Source: Haloechinothrix_A salitolerans (GTDB taxonomy: Bacteria > Actinomycetota > Actinomycetes > Mycobacteriales > Pseudonocardiaceae). Taken from it: a DNA stretch of 64,000 nucleotides. The stretch lies in NCBI RefSeq assembly GCF_039544105.1, contig NZ_BAABLA010000109.1; one strand, written 5' to 3'. The notes under the pieces were generated by a model. It worked only from the letters and a program-made list of their open reading frames with translations. It was not told the DNA's origin and did not search any database. Positions 1 to 8,437 of this stretch are shown in pieces. How positions within the stretch are numbered: position 1 is the first letter of the stretch; each line of letters starts with the position of its first letter. Made by a program: the position numbers and the translations under genes.

Positions 1-53
1 GCAGGTCAGACGGCGTGTCGCAGCCGCCCACCACCGGCATTGCCGAAGCGCTC

Positions 54-530
54 TCAGCAGGCGACCCGCAGTTTCTCGCCCGTTGGATGCAATTCCCGAG
101 GGTTGGAGTAGGACGTGGTGCCGGTGACGATCTGGTGCCCGGACATCGGGTCCGCGCAGATCGCGTAGGCCTGCACCCACCAGTCACCCGAGGTGTAGAG
201 GATCTCCTCGCCGGTGACGGTGTATCCGTCGCGGTAACTCTCGAACGGCCGCAGCTGCGTCAGTGCCAGGTTGTCCTCGGCGTAGCGGTCGACGGCATGA
301 ACCCAGCCGCCCCCACCGACGACCTGCTTACCCGACGGGCACCGCGCGGTCGCGGTTTTGGACGCCTGCGAGTCGGCCGTCGGTGTTGGGGAGAACACCT
401 TCTCCAGCCCGGTCACCGCCGACGCAGGTGCCGCTGTGGTGAGCTGTACGGCTCCCAACGCGCCCGCCACCAACATCATGGTCATCGCTCTGGTCACCCA
501 GCCCGTGATGGTGCGATATCTGTTGCTCAT
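54..530 (-). CDS. small secreted protein of unknown function
   Basis: A 158-residue protein that I do not recognise at family level. The N-terminus is a signal peptide: a basic start, a hydrophobic stretch at about residues 15-33 and an Ala-rich cleavage region (APASA) near residue 38. The mature part is small and contains the motif CPSGKQVVGGGG, a Cys-Pro-x-Gly-Lys plus Gly-run pattern seen in many short exported actinobacterial proteins of unknown role. It has three mature cysteines, the last immediately before the stop. An extracellular location is inferred from the signal peptide. The codons after the stop stay open in another frame, so a frame error at the C-terminus cannot be excluded. 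It reads away from the upstream GNAT gene, with about 310 bp between them. Confidence 0.7.
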   Translation of the reverse strand: MSNRYRTITGWVTRAMTMMLVAGALGAVQLTTAAPASAVTGLEKVFSPTPTADSQASKTATARCPSGKQVVGGGGWVHAVDRYAEDNLALTQLRPFESYRDGYTVTGEEILYTSGDWWVQAYAICADPMSGHQIVTGTTSYSNPRELHPTGEKLRVAC

Positions 531-840
531 ATGAGAACTCCTTCATGCTCGTGGCCCCGCGCCGACCTCACGTGGCATGCCGCCGATCCGGGTCGGTCCG
601 CCAGCGGGCCGAAGGGGCTCGCGCCCCGTCCTGCTCGGAGATGCCGCACCGTGCGGCACGAACACACCCTGGCGCCACGGACCGTTCAGCGTCGTTGCGC
701 GCGAACACGGTCACTCCGTGTTCGCGAACACGGAGCCGAAGGCGCGGTGCGGCGCTCGATCAGGGAGCGGTTGGCGGAGGGGTCAGGCGCGGCGAGCGAT
801 GCGGGAGTTGCGCCTGACGCGGGTCAAGGCAGCGCTGACG
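531..840. other. intergenic region upstream of the secreted-protein gene
   Basis: About 310 bp between two reverse-strand genes. It holds a nested palindrome at 700-733, listed separately. No other coding signal convinced me; the forward ORFs here show no recognisable protein. Confidence 0.5.
700..733. promoter_or_regulatory. nested palindrome (operator or bidirectional terminator)
   Basis: Three copies of the half-site CGAACACGG are packed together. Positions 716-733 form an 18-bp perfect palindrome, CCGTGTTCGCGAACACGG. Positions 700-710 and 716-726 form an 11-bp perfect inverted repeat with a 5-nt spacer. It lies about 170-200 bp upstream of the reverse-strand secreted-protein gene and 108 bp past the stop of the reverse-strand GNAT gene. 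It could therefore be a regulator site or the GNAT terminator; there is no T-run. Confidence 0.5.
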
Positions 841-1482
841 TCACGTCTCGGAATTGTCGTCGTACTGTTCGAACAATTCCATCCTGACGTCGAGGAGTTG
901 GGGATGCTGCAGGTCGACGAAATGTACCTCGCGCCATTGTTCGAATCCGATTCGCTCCAGGAGCGTGCCAAATCGAATGCTCGCCAGTTCCGCCGATACC
1001 TTGTCCGGGCTGGAGTTGATGAAATCCAGTGGTGAAACTCGGGCGACCGCTAGTCGCGCACTTGGAGCGAACGCTCGCAACGCGCCCGCGAGCAACGCGC
1101 CCCCGAGGCCATGGCCCTGCCAGGGTGGTGTCACGGCAACGTGCCGGACGATCACCATTCGCGCGATGCCGGGGGTGATTTTGTGGTCGAGGTCGGGGTG
1201 CAACCTGCCTTCCGCGGGATCGATCAGCGTTTCCGCGATGAACTCCATCGCCCAATCACCGAGGTCAGGCGCGTCCAGCAGGTTCCTTTCCCTGCGTAGA
1301 TCCGCGATGACCAGTGAGAAGTCGGCGACGTGCCTGTTCTCCGGTGGACACGGGGCGTCAACGACATCAGCGCTCACGCTCCATCGCTCTGGCATGTGGT
1401 CTTCGTCGTCGGTCTGCCACCACAGTCGTTGATGTTCGAGCTTCACGTTGATCGACAGTGGATTCGCTGGCAGTTGGTGCAT
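841..1482 (-). CDS. GNAT-family N-acetyltransferase
   Basis: A 213-residue protein with the GNAT acetyl-CoA-binding motif VAVTPPWQGHGLGGALL (the Q/R-x-x-G-x-G/A loop) at about residues 117-133, preceded by the usual beta strand (ARMVIVRHVAV). The family transfers acetyl groups from acetyl-CoA to amines; the substrate here is unknown. The ATG at 1482 is chosen because GAGGTG lies about 12 nt upstream; an in-frame ATG at 1545 would add 21 residues with no better ribosome site. It is transcribed divergently from the downstream M4 protease gene. The N-terminal half is not recognisable. Confidence 0.72.
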   Translation of the reverse strand: MHQLPANPLSINVKLEHQRLWWQTDDEDHMPERWSVSADVVDAPCPPENRHVADFSLVIADLRRERNLLDAPDLGDWAMEFIAETLIDPAEGRLHPDLDHKITPGIARMVIVRHVAVTPPWQGHGLGGALLAGALRAFAPSARLAVARVSPLDFINSSPDKVSAELASIRFGTLLERIGFEQWREVHFVDLQHPQLLDVRMELFEQYDDNSET

Positions 1483-1847
1483 AGCCGTCACAGTCACCTC
1501 ACGGCTTTTTATTGGATCGCGGCATCGCGATTGAAGGAACCCCACGCTTTAATAGTGCGAACTATGTAAGCACCTTAGACGATCGCCAGGCGATTTCGTA
1601 CCCGTGGCCGCCATCAAAAAGGCGAAAGATGCTCCCGTTCTAGTAGTGGCGGCGCGTCCGAGTCGAACCTGAAGCTCGCCGCATCACCGTTCCTTGGGGT
1701 CACTCCCTAACCACGGAGCGTGTGCGAAATGATCACGCTGCGGCCACAATGTCACTCTTTAGAGGCCGCAAGCTCGATCGAACGTGTAGCGTTTTCCCTC
1801 GTTCTGTGTCGGGGATCTTCGCGAAAACAAAACAGCAGGGGAGACAC
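1483..1847. other. divergent intergenic region, GNAT / M4 protease
   Basis: About 365 bp holding the promoters of two divergent genes. The GNAT side is relatively AT-rich and carries an inverted repeat, ATCGCG-GCAT-CGCGAT, at 1516-1531, 34-49 bp upstream of the GNAT start, which could be an operator. No confident -35/-10 pair was found. An in-frame ATG at 1722 for the protease lies here, but it would place a 42-residue polar leader ahead of the signal peptide. Confidence 0.45.
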
Positions 1848-4800
1848 GTGCGTCCACATCGCTGGCTCGTCGTCGCCATGACGAGCGCGTTGTTGTTCGG
1901 CGTGCCCGCGACCGGCTATGCGTCGGTCTTGCCTCGGGCAGCCGCACAACAAAATGACCCATCCAAGGCCGCGGAACGCGACATGAAGCGGCAGTCGCAC
2001 GGCACGGTGACCGTCGAGCGCGATGAGCGCGGCGTTGTCGAGTTCGTCGGAACTCAGCCTGGCAAGCCGGTGCGCAAACCAGCGCAGGCGGCCGCCCAGG
2101 CGTCGCGTGAGCAGCAGGCCGCCCAGTACCTGCGCCGCTATGGGGCGCTATGGGCACTAGATCACGCCGGTTCCGATGCGCACGCGACCCGTGCGTCGAA
2201 GTCGCGTGGTGCCGGCAACGTCGTGCGGTTCCAGCAAACCGTCGACGGTCTGCCCGTCTTTGGCGGCGAGCTCGTCGTCGCGCTGGACGGCGCTGGCAAC
2301 CTGCGTTCGGTGACCGGAGAGACGACGCCGCTGCCGCTGTCGCGGCGCGAGATGCGGGTCACGCCGCGGCAGGCACGCGAGACGGCCATCGAGTTGACCG
2401 CCCGGACCAACGACCTCCCGGCGAGTGCGCTGCGGGCGAGCCAGCCCGAGGCCTACGCCTACGACCCGGCGCTGCTCGGTTCGTCGCGGGTCGCGTCAGA
2501 CCTCGCCCCGGTCTACAAGATCGAGGTCACCGGTCCAACGCACATTAACCACTTGGTGCTGGTCGACCGCACACGTGGGTCGGTGCCGCTGCACTTCAAC
2601 CAGGTCAGCCACGCCCTTGACCGCGTGGTCTGCGACCGGAACAACAATCCGGACGGCATGGACGCCGACGGCAATCCGAAGCTGGCGGCCTGCACAACGA
2701 ACTTCGCGCGCGAGGAAGGCGACGTCGCGACCGGCATCACCGACGTCGACGCCGCCTACGACTACGCGGGTGACACCGCCGAGTACTTCCAGAAAGAACT
2801 CGGCATCGACCTCACCGCGATGATCGGGCACGATGCCGGGTCGGGAAAGAAGCTGCGCTCGACCGTGCGCTACTGCCTGCCAGAGGATCTCGATCCCCGG
2901 TGCGAGATGGTGAACGCCTTCTGGAACGGCAACGGCGCCTACTACACCGAGGGTATGCCGCTTTCGGACGACGTCGTCGCGCACGAGCTGACCCACGGCG
3001 TCATCGAGAAAACCGCCAACCTGGCGTACTGGTACCAGTCCGGTGCGATCAACGAGTCGATGGCCGACGTATTCGGCGAGCTGATCGACCTCAACAACGC
3101 CGATGACGAGACCGAGCCCCCGTGGAAGCTGGGAGAGGACTCCCCGCTCGGCATCGTGCGTGACATGGCCGATCCGGAAGTCACTAACCAGCCGGATCGC
3201 ATGACCAGCGCCAGCTACTCGGCGGAGCCAATCAGCAGCGAACGGTTCGACAACGGTGGCGTGCACACCAACAGCGGCGTCGGTAACAAGGCCGCATACC
3301 TGATCGCCCGGGAACCCGCGGAGGGGCCAGTCACCTTCAACGGCTACGCCGTCACCGGCATCGGGCACGCGAAGGCGACCGACCTCTACTACGAGACGCT
3401 GCAACTGCTCAGCTCCGGCGCCGACTACGAGGATCTGTTCCACACGTTGCGACAGGCATGCTCGAACCTCGTCGGTACCGGCGGCATCGACAGTGGCGAC
3501 TGTGACACCGTCACCGCGGCGGTCACCGCGACGGAGATGGACCAGCAGCCGACCGACCCAGGAGCGAAAGCTCCCGAGGCGCCGGTCTGCCCCACCGGCA
3601 CCGAAAAGGTCAACCTGTTCCGCGATGGCTTCGGCTCGCTCGCGAACTGGCGGACGACGAAGGGCATGTGGCACCGGGCCAACAACTACGCCAAGAGCGG
3701 CACCTACAGCATGTACGGCTGGGAGCCAGCCCGGCAGGCTGGCGAGCCCAAGCGCACATACGCGCGGATCAGGGGGCGGTTCGAGATCCCACGAGGGGTC
3801 AAGACCTTCCTGCGGTTCGATCATCAGTACCTGTTCACGCACCTGACCGCTGACGATCAGAACCCCGCTGAGTACTGGGCGGGGGGCGCATTGCAGTACT
3901 CAACCAACCGCGGTAAGTCGTTCAAGTCGGCATCCAACCTGCCGTGGGTGAACGGGCCGGATGACACGATCAAGACGCGGAATCTGAGTACCGGGACCTA
4001 CGAGTCTCGCTATACCGGATTCGGTGGTGACAGTCACGGCTACATGTCCAGCCGTCTCGACGTCAGCTCGCTCGCGGGCAAGAAGGTGAACTTCCGCTGG
4101 CGGATCAGCGCCGACCCGGAGTTCACCTTCGATGGTTGGACGCTGGACAACGTCAACCTCTACGTCTGCGGCGCCGACCGGCCGAGCAGCCCGTCGGCCA
4201 TGTCCGCGACCGGCAAGCCGCACCGGGCGGTCGTGACGTGGCAGCCGCCGGTGTGGGAGGGCGACGGTGGCGTGCGGAAGTACTCCATCATCGTGCGTAG
4301 CGGTGGCAAAGCCGTCAGGCACATCGACGACATCCCGGCCGACGCGAGTCGATTCGTCGTTCGCAAGCTGCGCAAGGAAACCAACTACAACTTCCGTGTG
4401 CGGGCGCACAACACTAGCGGGGCGGGCGCCTTCAGCCAGCACCTGCTCAAGGGCACGTCGGTCTCCGCCAGCACGAAACCGAAGGTGCTCGTCTTCGGCA
4501 CGAAGACGAAGGTCAGTGGTGCGCTGGTCAACCCGGCTAATAAGCGGGCGGTCAAAGGCCACAAGGTCGTGCTCTTCGGTAAGCCGAGAGGCAGCACGAA
4601 ATGGCGCGAACTCGACGTGACCCGGACCGGCCGTGACGGCGGATACGCGTTCACCCACAAGCCGTACCGGAACTTCCACTACAAGGTCGTGTACCGCTCA
4701 GGTAACAAGTTCCGGATGTGGACGAGGTCGGACCTGCGCCGGACGTGGGTGCGCCAGAAGGTCACCGCGTGGTTCAACGACTACCGGCCGAACCGGGGCC

Positions 4801-5045
4801 AGTGGGTCGCCTTGCGGGGCAGGGTCGCGCCGAAGCACGCTGGCCAGATCGTCCGGCTCCAGCAATGGGACCGCGGCGACAATAAGTGGAAGACGATCAA
4901 GAAGAAGAAGCTGAACAAGTACAGCAAGTACAAGTTCTCACTTCGTAGGTGGCAGAACCGCTGGTTCGCCTTCCGCGTGGTCAAGCCCGGCCACTTCGAC
5001 CACAGGAAGGGCATCAGTCCGGTGCGCCGGATCTACGTCGGTTAA
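1848..5045 (+). CDS. secreted M4 (thermolysin-like) metalloprotease with C-terminal adhesion/fibronectin-like domains
   Basis: A GTG start at 1848 is preferred: AGGGGAGA lies just upstream and translation then begins with a signal peptide (basic start, hydrophobic core LVVAMTSALLFGV). The product is 1065 residues. The order is an FTP/PepSY-type propeptide (about 60-230), an M4 catalytic domain (about 250-590) with HELTH at 379-383 and the third zinc ligand Glu403 in GAINES (spacing identical to thermolysin), then a jelly-roll/MAM-like segment (about 610-770), a fibronectin type III domain (about 780-865) and two Lys/Arg/Trp-rich beta-sandwich repeats at the end. It is likely an exported general endopeptidase activated by propeptide removal, with the C-terminus binding substrate or cell wall (inference). 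A strong terminator follows. Confidence 0.9.
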   Translation: MRPHRWLVVAMTSALLFGVPATGYASVLPRAAAQQNDPSKAAERDMKRQSHGTVTVERDERGVVEFVGTQPGKPVRKPAQAAAQASREQQAAQYLRRYGALWALDHAGSDAHATRASKSRGAGNVVRFQQTVDGLPVFGGELVVALDGAGNLRSVTGETTPLPLSRREMRVTPRQARETAIELTARTNDLPASALRASQPEAYAYDPALLGSSRVASDLAPVYKIEVTGPTHINHLVLVDRTRGSVPLHFNQVSHALDRVVCDRNNNPDGMDADGNPKLAACTTNFAREEGDVATGITDVDAAYDYAGDTAEYFQKELGIDLTAMIGHDAGSGKKLRSTVRYCLPEDLDPRCEMVNAFWNGNGAYYTEGMPLSDDVVAHELTHGVIEKTANLAYWYQSGAINESMADVFGELIDLNNADDETEPPWKLGEDSPLGIVRDMADPEVTNQPDRMTSASYSAEPISSERFDNGGVHTNSGVGNKAAYLIAREPAEGPVTFNGYAVTGIGHAKATDLYYETLQLLSSGADYEDLFHTLRQACSNLVGTGGIDSGDCDTVTAAVTATEMDQQPTDPGAKAPEAPVCPTGTEKVNLFRDGFGSLANWRTTKGMWHRANNYAKSGTYSMYGWEPARQAGEPKRTYARIRGRFEIPRGVKTFLRFDHQYLFTHLTADDQNPAEYWAGGALQYSTNRGKSFKSASNLPWVNGPDDTIKTRNLSTGTYESRYTGFGGDSHGYMSSRLDVSSLAGKKVNFRWRISADPEFTFDGWTLDNVNLYVCGADRPSSPSAMSATGKPHRAVVTWQPPVWEGDGGVRKYSIIVRSGGKAVRHIDDIPADASRFVVRKLRKETNYNFRVRAHNTSGAGAFSQHLLKGTSVSASTKPKVLVFGTKTKVSGALVNPANKRAVKGHKVVLFGKPRGSTKWRELDVTRTGRDGGYAFTHKPYRNFHYKVVYRSGNKFRMWTRSDLRRTWVRQKVTAWFNDYRPNRGQWVALRGRVAPKHAGQIVRLQQWDRGDNKWKTIKKKKLNKYSKYKFSLRRWQNRWFAFRVVKPGHFDHRKGISPVRRIYVG

Positions 5046-5062
5046 CTGGCTAGCGAGCAGGA

Positions 5063-5095
5063 CGCCCCGTCCGCGGAGCGCGGGCGGGGCGTTTC
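5063..5095 (+). terminator. intrinsic terminator of the M4 protease gene
   Basis: A 13-bp GC-rich stem (CGCCCCGTCCGCG with CGCGGGCGGGGCG, one G-U pair) around a 3-nt loop is followed by TTTCT, 17 bp after the stop codon. Confidence 0.85.
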
Positions 5096-5290
5096 TGCCG
5101 CCGCCACGGTCACGGGCCGTGTCGGTATCTCGAGTCCGCGCAGGCTGACGCCACACGAGCAATGTTCGTTATCGCAACTGTCTGTACTCGCGGTATTCGC
5201 CGCTGGTCGTCCGAGTCTTTCGAATGGGTTTCACGGTTGCCCCATTCAGGTAGAGTGTGATCGCCTTACGAAGCGATAACGGCGTTTACA

Positions 5291-5328
5291 GCCACCGGCG
5301 GTGTCACGAACCCCGTGACCCGGTAGGC
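5291..5328 (+). promoter_or_regulatory. structured 5' leader hairpin, partial GEMM-like pattern
   Basis: The outer stem is GCC-A-CCGG (5291-5298) paired with CCGG-TA-GGC (5320-5328, sharing C5320). The inner stem is GTCACG/CGTGAC (5303-5308/5314-5319) with a 5-nt loop. The GCC-N-CCGG...CCGG-UA-GG arrangement matches the second hairpin of class I c-di-GMP riboswitches, and the next gene is a c-di-GMP enzyme. The conserved GCAAA and the first tetraloop hairpin are not found, so the riboswitch call is only suggestive. Confidence 0.25.
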
Positions 5329-5388
5329 CGTGTGGTTTCGGACACCGGCGATGGACGCGCGTTCCTGGCTGAAGGGCGGGAGGTCTGC

Positions 5389-8013
5389 ATGACCCGAGCT
5401 GACGTGGAGTCGGCTTATGCCGTCCCGCCCGCTCTGACGAACACGCCAAGGGAACAGCCAGACGGCACATCGGATTCAGACCGCGGCTTTCGCCGCTTCA
5501 GCATAGTGATCGCGGCTATCGCGCTCGCTTGTGGTGTCGTGATGTCCACGTGGTTGCCGTTCGAACCGACGGCGACCGCGGCGTGGACCGGACTCGCGTT
5601 GCTCGCCGGATTCGCGGCAGCGGAGCTGCTCGCCATGAACGTCGACGTTCGGAGCGGTGTCGCGTGGACTATCTCGTTCACCGAGATCCCGCTCGTCATC
5701 GGCATCATGGTCGCCGACTTCGAGGTCGTCCTGATCGCTCATCTGATCGCGGGCGTAGGCACACTCGCTCACCGGCGCACCGAGGGCACGCTGCTCTACA
5801 ACACCGGCGTGATGGCGCTGGAGATCTGTTGCGCCTTCGCGGTGGCCAACGGCGCCCGACTCCTGCTCGGTGCGGCGGAAATGCCCTGGATCGCGGCGTT
5901 CCTCGGCGCGCTTGTCGCGCCCGCGGCGAGCACGGTGTTCGCATTGTCGACCATCTGGGTGCTGCGCAGGCCGATCCAGCTCATGTCTGGGCTGCGGCTC
6001 GTTGGCAGGGTCGTCGTCATCGGGTTCGTCAACTCGTCGGTCGGCATCAGCGGGTATCTCGTGGTCTCCGGCGTGGAGTACGGCTGGCCGCTTATCGGTG
6101 CCGTCGCGCTCGCGCTCACGACGTTGTACTGGGGATATTCCGACCTGCTCCGTGAGCAGCGTGATCTGGAGGCGCTCGCCGACGTCAGCCTCATGGTCGC
6201 CAAGTCGGGGCGCAGGGTCGCGATCAGCTCGACCGGCGACCCTGACCGGTTCGGCGAGGAGTTCGCCAGGAGCGACTGGGACGCGCTCGCCGAACGCATC
6301 AAAGACCAGTTGTCCGCCCGCCGCATCGTGCTGCGGTTCCGGCTGGATGGCTCGGACGCGCTGCACACCGTCGTCGCCGGTATGCCGCTGCCGGACGGTG
6401 AGTACGCGACCAGTGAAGACCCGCTGCTGCGGCTGCATGGCACGCACGCACGGCACCTGCGCTACGCCGATGTCAACGACGAGATCGCTGCCGCGCTCCG
6501 GGCGCGCGGCGCCGACGAGTTGCTCATCGTGCCGCTACGGAGCTCGGCCGAACTGCTCGGCGTGATCGAGGCGCACGACAGGAACTCACGGTTGCGTGGC
6601 TTCGGTCGCTCCGACCGGCAGCTCATCGACACCATGGCAGCGCACCTGTCCACCGCGCTGGACAACCGCAGGCTGATGGCGACCTTGCGGCACGACGCCT
6701 ACCACGACCCACTCACCGGCCTGCTGAACCGGCCGGGGTTCGCCAAGGCGGCCAAGGGGCCACTGACGGCGGGCACCCCCACCGTCGTCATGCGAGTGAA
6801 CCTGGATGTCTTCTCCACCGTCTGTGACGCCCTCGGCTACACCTGGGCGGACCGGATGGTCGTCGTGGCGGGCCGCAGGTTGCGCGCCGTGCTGGGCCCG
6901 GATGTCCCGATCGCGCGGCTCGAGGGTGCGTCATTCGCCACGCTGCTGTGCTGCGACCAGCAGCGAGCGCACGAGATCGCGGAGCGCGTACGTGCTGAGC
7001 TATCCGCGCCTTATCCGGTCGATCGGCTTACCGTCGAGGCGAGCGCGACCGTCGGCTACGCCAGCACCGAGGTAGAGGACAGCGCGACCAGCCTCGATGT
7101 CGACGGCATGCTGCAGCGGGCGGACGTCGCGCTGCGCGCGGTCGACGATGAGGGTCAGGTGCGCGGCTACGTGCCCAGCATGGGGCAGATGTTCCTGCGC
7201 CGCTTCCAACTGGTGACGCAGTTCCGGCAGGCCCTGGAAGACGGCCAGGTGAGCGTGCACTACCAGCCGAAGGTCTCGTTGCCGAACCGCACGGTGCTCG
7301 GCGTCGAGGCGCTGGTTCGCTGGAGCCATCCGGAATTCGGGAAGCTCCATCCCGACGAGTTCGTGCCCGCGATCGAAGCGGCGGGGCTCATCGGGGCCCT
7401 CACGTCGTTCGTGCTCGACGCCGCCCTCATCCGCGTGCGGAAGTGGCTCGACGCCGGTCTGCGGATCTCAGCCGCCGTGAACCTGTCCGTGCGAAGCCTT
7501 ACCGATGACGGCTTCCCCGCGCTCGTCGCCGACGCCCTCGAGCGGCACAACATCCCGCCGGAGTTGCTCACCTTCGAGCTGACCGAGTCCGGTGTGATGG
7601 CCGACCCCGAGCGCGCCTTGCCGATCCTTCGCGAGCTGCACACCCTCGGTGTCGTGCTCGCCGTTGATGACTTCGGCACCGGTTACTCCTCGCTGGCGTA
7701 TCTCAGGCAGTTGCCGGTGGACGAAGTAAAGATCGACAAGAGCTTCGTCTTCGGGATGGGCACCGATCTCGGGGATCTCGCCGTGGTGCGCTCCATCGTC
7801 GAGCTCGGCCACTCGCTCGGGCTCAGCGTCGTGGCCGAGGGAGTCGAGGAGGACAGCGCACGGGAGCAGCTGGAGTCGATGGGTTGCGACGTCGCGCAGG
7901 GTTACCTGATTTCGCGGCCGTTGTCCGAGAAGCGACTCGAAGCCTGGTTGCAGGCCCGTACGGCGCGGTCGACAGGGCGTAACGCGGCCGCCGTGCTCAC
8001 CTTGATCGGCTGA
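5389..8013 (+). CDS. membrane GAF/GGDEF/EAL protein, probable c-di-GMP phosphodiesterase
   Basis: An 874-residue protein. The ATG at 5389 is chosen because GGGAGG lies 5-6 nt upstream; an ORF start 44 codons earlier has no comparable site. Residues about 25-250 are a multi-pass membrane sensor, about 262-430 a GAF-like domain, about 440-590 a GGDEF domain and about 605-860 an EAL domain. The GGDEF signature has decayed to EGASF (512-516), so diguanylate cyclase activity is unlikely. The EAL domain keeps EAL at 640-642 and DDFGTGYSS from 760, which carry the metal-binding and catalytic residues. The protein therefore probably hydrolyses c-di-GMP at the membrane, possibly with the degenerate GGDEF as a GTP or ligand sensor (inference). 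A terminator and tRNA genes follow. Confidence 0.88.
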   Translation: MTRADVESAYAVPPALTNTPREQPDGTSDSDRGFRRFSIVIAAIALACGVVMSTWLPFEPTATAAWTGLALLAGFAAAELLAMNVDVRSGVAWTISFTEIPLVIGIMVADFEVVLIAHLIAGVGTLAHRRTEGTLLYNTGVMALEICCAFAVANGARLLLGAAEMPWIAAFLGALVAPAASTVFALSTIWVLRRPIQLMSGLRLVGRVVVIGFVNSSVGISGYLVVSGVEYGWPLIGAVALALTTLYWGYSDLLREQRDLEALADVSLMVAKSGRRVAISSTGDPDRFGEEFARSDWDALAERIKDQLSARRIVLRFRLDGSDALHTVVAGMPLPDGEYATSEDPLLRLHGTHARHLRYADVNDEIAAALRARGADELLIVPLRSSAELLGVIEAHDRNSRLRGFGRSDRQLIDTMAAHLSTALDNRRLMATLRHDAYHDPLTGLLNRPGFAKAAKGPLTAGTPTVVMRVNLDVFSTVCDALGYTWADRMVVVAGRRLRAVLGPDVPIARLEGASFATLLCCDQQRAHEIAERVRAELSAPYPVDRLTVEASATVGYASTEVEDSATSLDVDGMLQRADVALRAVDDEGQVRGYVPSMGQMFLRRFQLVTQFRQALEDGQVSVHYQPKVSLPNRTVLGVEALVRWSHPEFGKLHPDEFVPAIEAAGLIGALTSFVLDAALIRVRKWLDAGLRISAAVNLSVRSLTDDGFPALVADALERHNIPPELLTFELTESGVMADPERALPILRELHTLGVVLAVDDFGTGYSSLAYLRQLPVDEVKIDKSFVFGMGTDLGDLAVVRSIVELGHSLGLSVVAEGVEEDSAREQLESMGCDVAQGYLISRPLSEKRLEAWLQARTARSTGRNAAAVLTLIG

Positions 8014-8020
8014 GTGCCTG

Positions 8021-8070
8021 AAAACCTACCCCGGCTGCGAGGGGGTGCCGGGGTCTGTTGTAGGGTTTTA
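8021..8070 (+). terminator. terminator after the GGDEF/EAL gene
   Basis: An 8-bp stem, ACCCCGGC/GCCGGGGT (8028-8035/8047-8054), is nested inside a weaker A-rich/T-rich pairing (8021-8029 with 8060-8069) ending in TTTTA, which fits rho-independent termination. Confidence 0.65.
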
Positions 8071-8088
8071 CCCGCTCCACATGAGCGC

Positions 8089-8161
8089 GCCCCAATAGCT
8101 CAGTCGGCAGAGCGTCTCCATGGTAAGGAGAAGGTCTACGGTTCGATTCCGTATTGGGGCT
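8089..8161 (+). tRNA. tRNA-Thr (GGT)
   Basis: A 73-nt cloverleaf. The acceptor stem is GCCCCAA/TTGGGGC, the D arm contains AGCTCAGTCGGCAGAGC, and the anticodon stem TCTCC/GGAGA encloses loop ATGGTAA with anticodon GGT. The T arm has GGTTCGATTCC. Discriminator base is T; CCA is not encoded. Confidence 0.95.
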
Positions 8162-8208
8162 CGGTAATCCGGGGGTACTCACCTATCCTGAGTACGTCGG
8201 ATATGCGG

Positions 8209-8282
8209 GGCGGGATAGCTCAGGTGGTTAGAGCACACGGCTCATAATCGTGGTGTCGCGGGTTCGAGTCCCGCTCCCGCTA
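8209..8282 (+). tRNA. tRNA-Met (CAT, elongator type)
   Basis: A 74-nt cloverleaf. The acceptor GGCGGGA pairs with TCCCGCT (first pair G-U), the anticodon loop is CTCATAA and the T arm is GCGGG-TTCGAGT-CCCGC. The G1-U72 pair and absence of three G-C pairs at the anticodon stem base argue for elongator rather than initiator Met. It sits between tRNA-Thr and rpmG, a usual actinobacterial order. Confidence 0.94.
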
Positions 8283-8437
8283 CGCGTGCGGGCAAGCTGC
8301 TCCGCAGCTTGTTCCGCGATAACCGTGAGGTCCGCCTCACATCACCGACGGGGCGGTTCGCCGCCTCGACCCCGGCCGGATCGGCTCCATCGCCGCTTCC
8401 AGCCGGTTTGACTGTTGAGCAGAGAAAGGTACGTGCC

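Larger units (their letters stand above)
5046..5388. other. intergenic region and leader of the GGDEF/EAL gene
   Basis: After the terminator at 5063-5095 there are about 290 bp before the start codon. A TAGAGT hexamer at 5252-5257 may be a -10 element, with no clear -35. The segment 5261-5330 is structured: the hairpin listed at 5291-5328 resembles part of the c-di-GMP (GEMM) riboswitch fold. Confidence 0.4.

Noticed and set aside
716..733. LexA/SOS box reading of the 18-bp palindrome
   Set aside because: Actinobacterial SOS boxes have GAAC-N4-GTTC; here the half-sites are in the opposite order (GTTCGCGAAC).
15..887. 290-codon forward ORF at the left edge
   Set aside because: It overlaps the signal-peptide gene and the end of the GNAT gene on the other strand and has an Arg/Pro-rich shadow composition.
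2496..3842. 448-codon reverse-strand ORF opposite the M4 protease gene
   Set aside because: It is the antisense shadow of a high-GC gene; Val/Gly/Arg-rich with no family motif.
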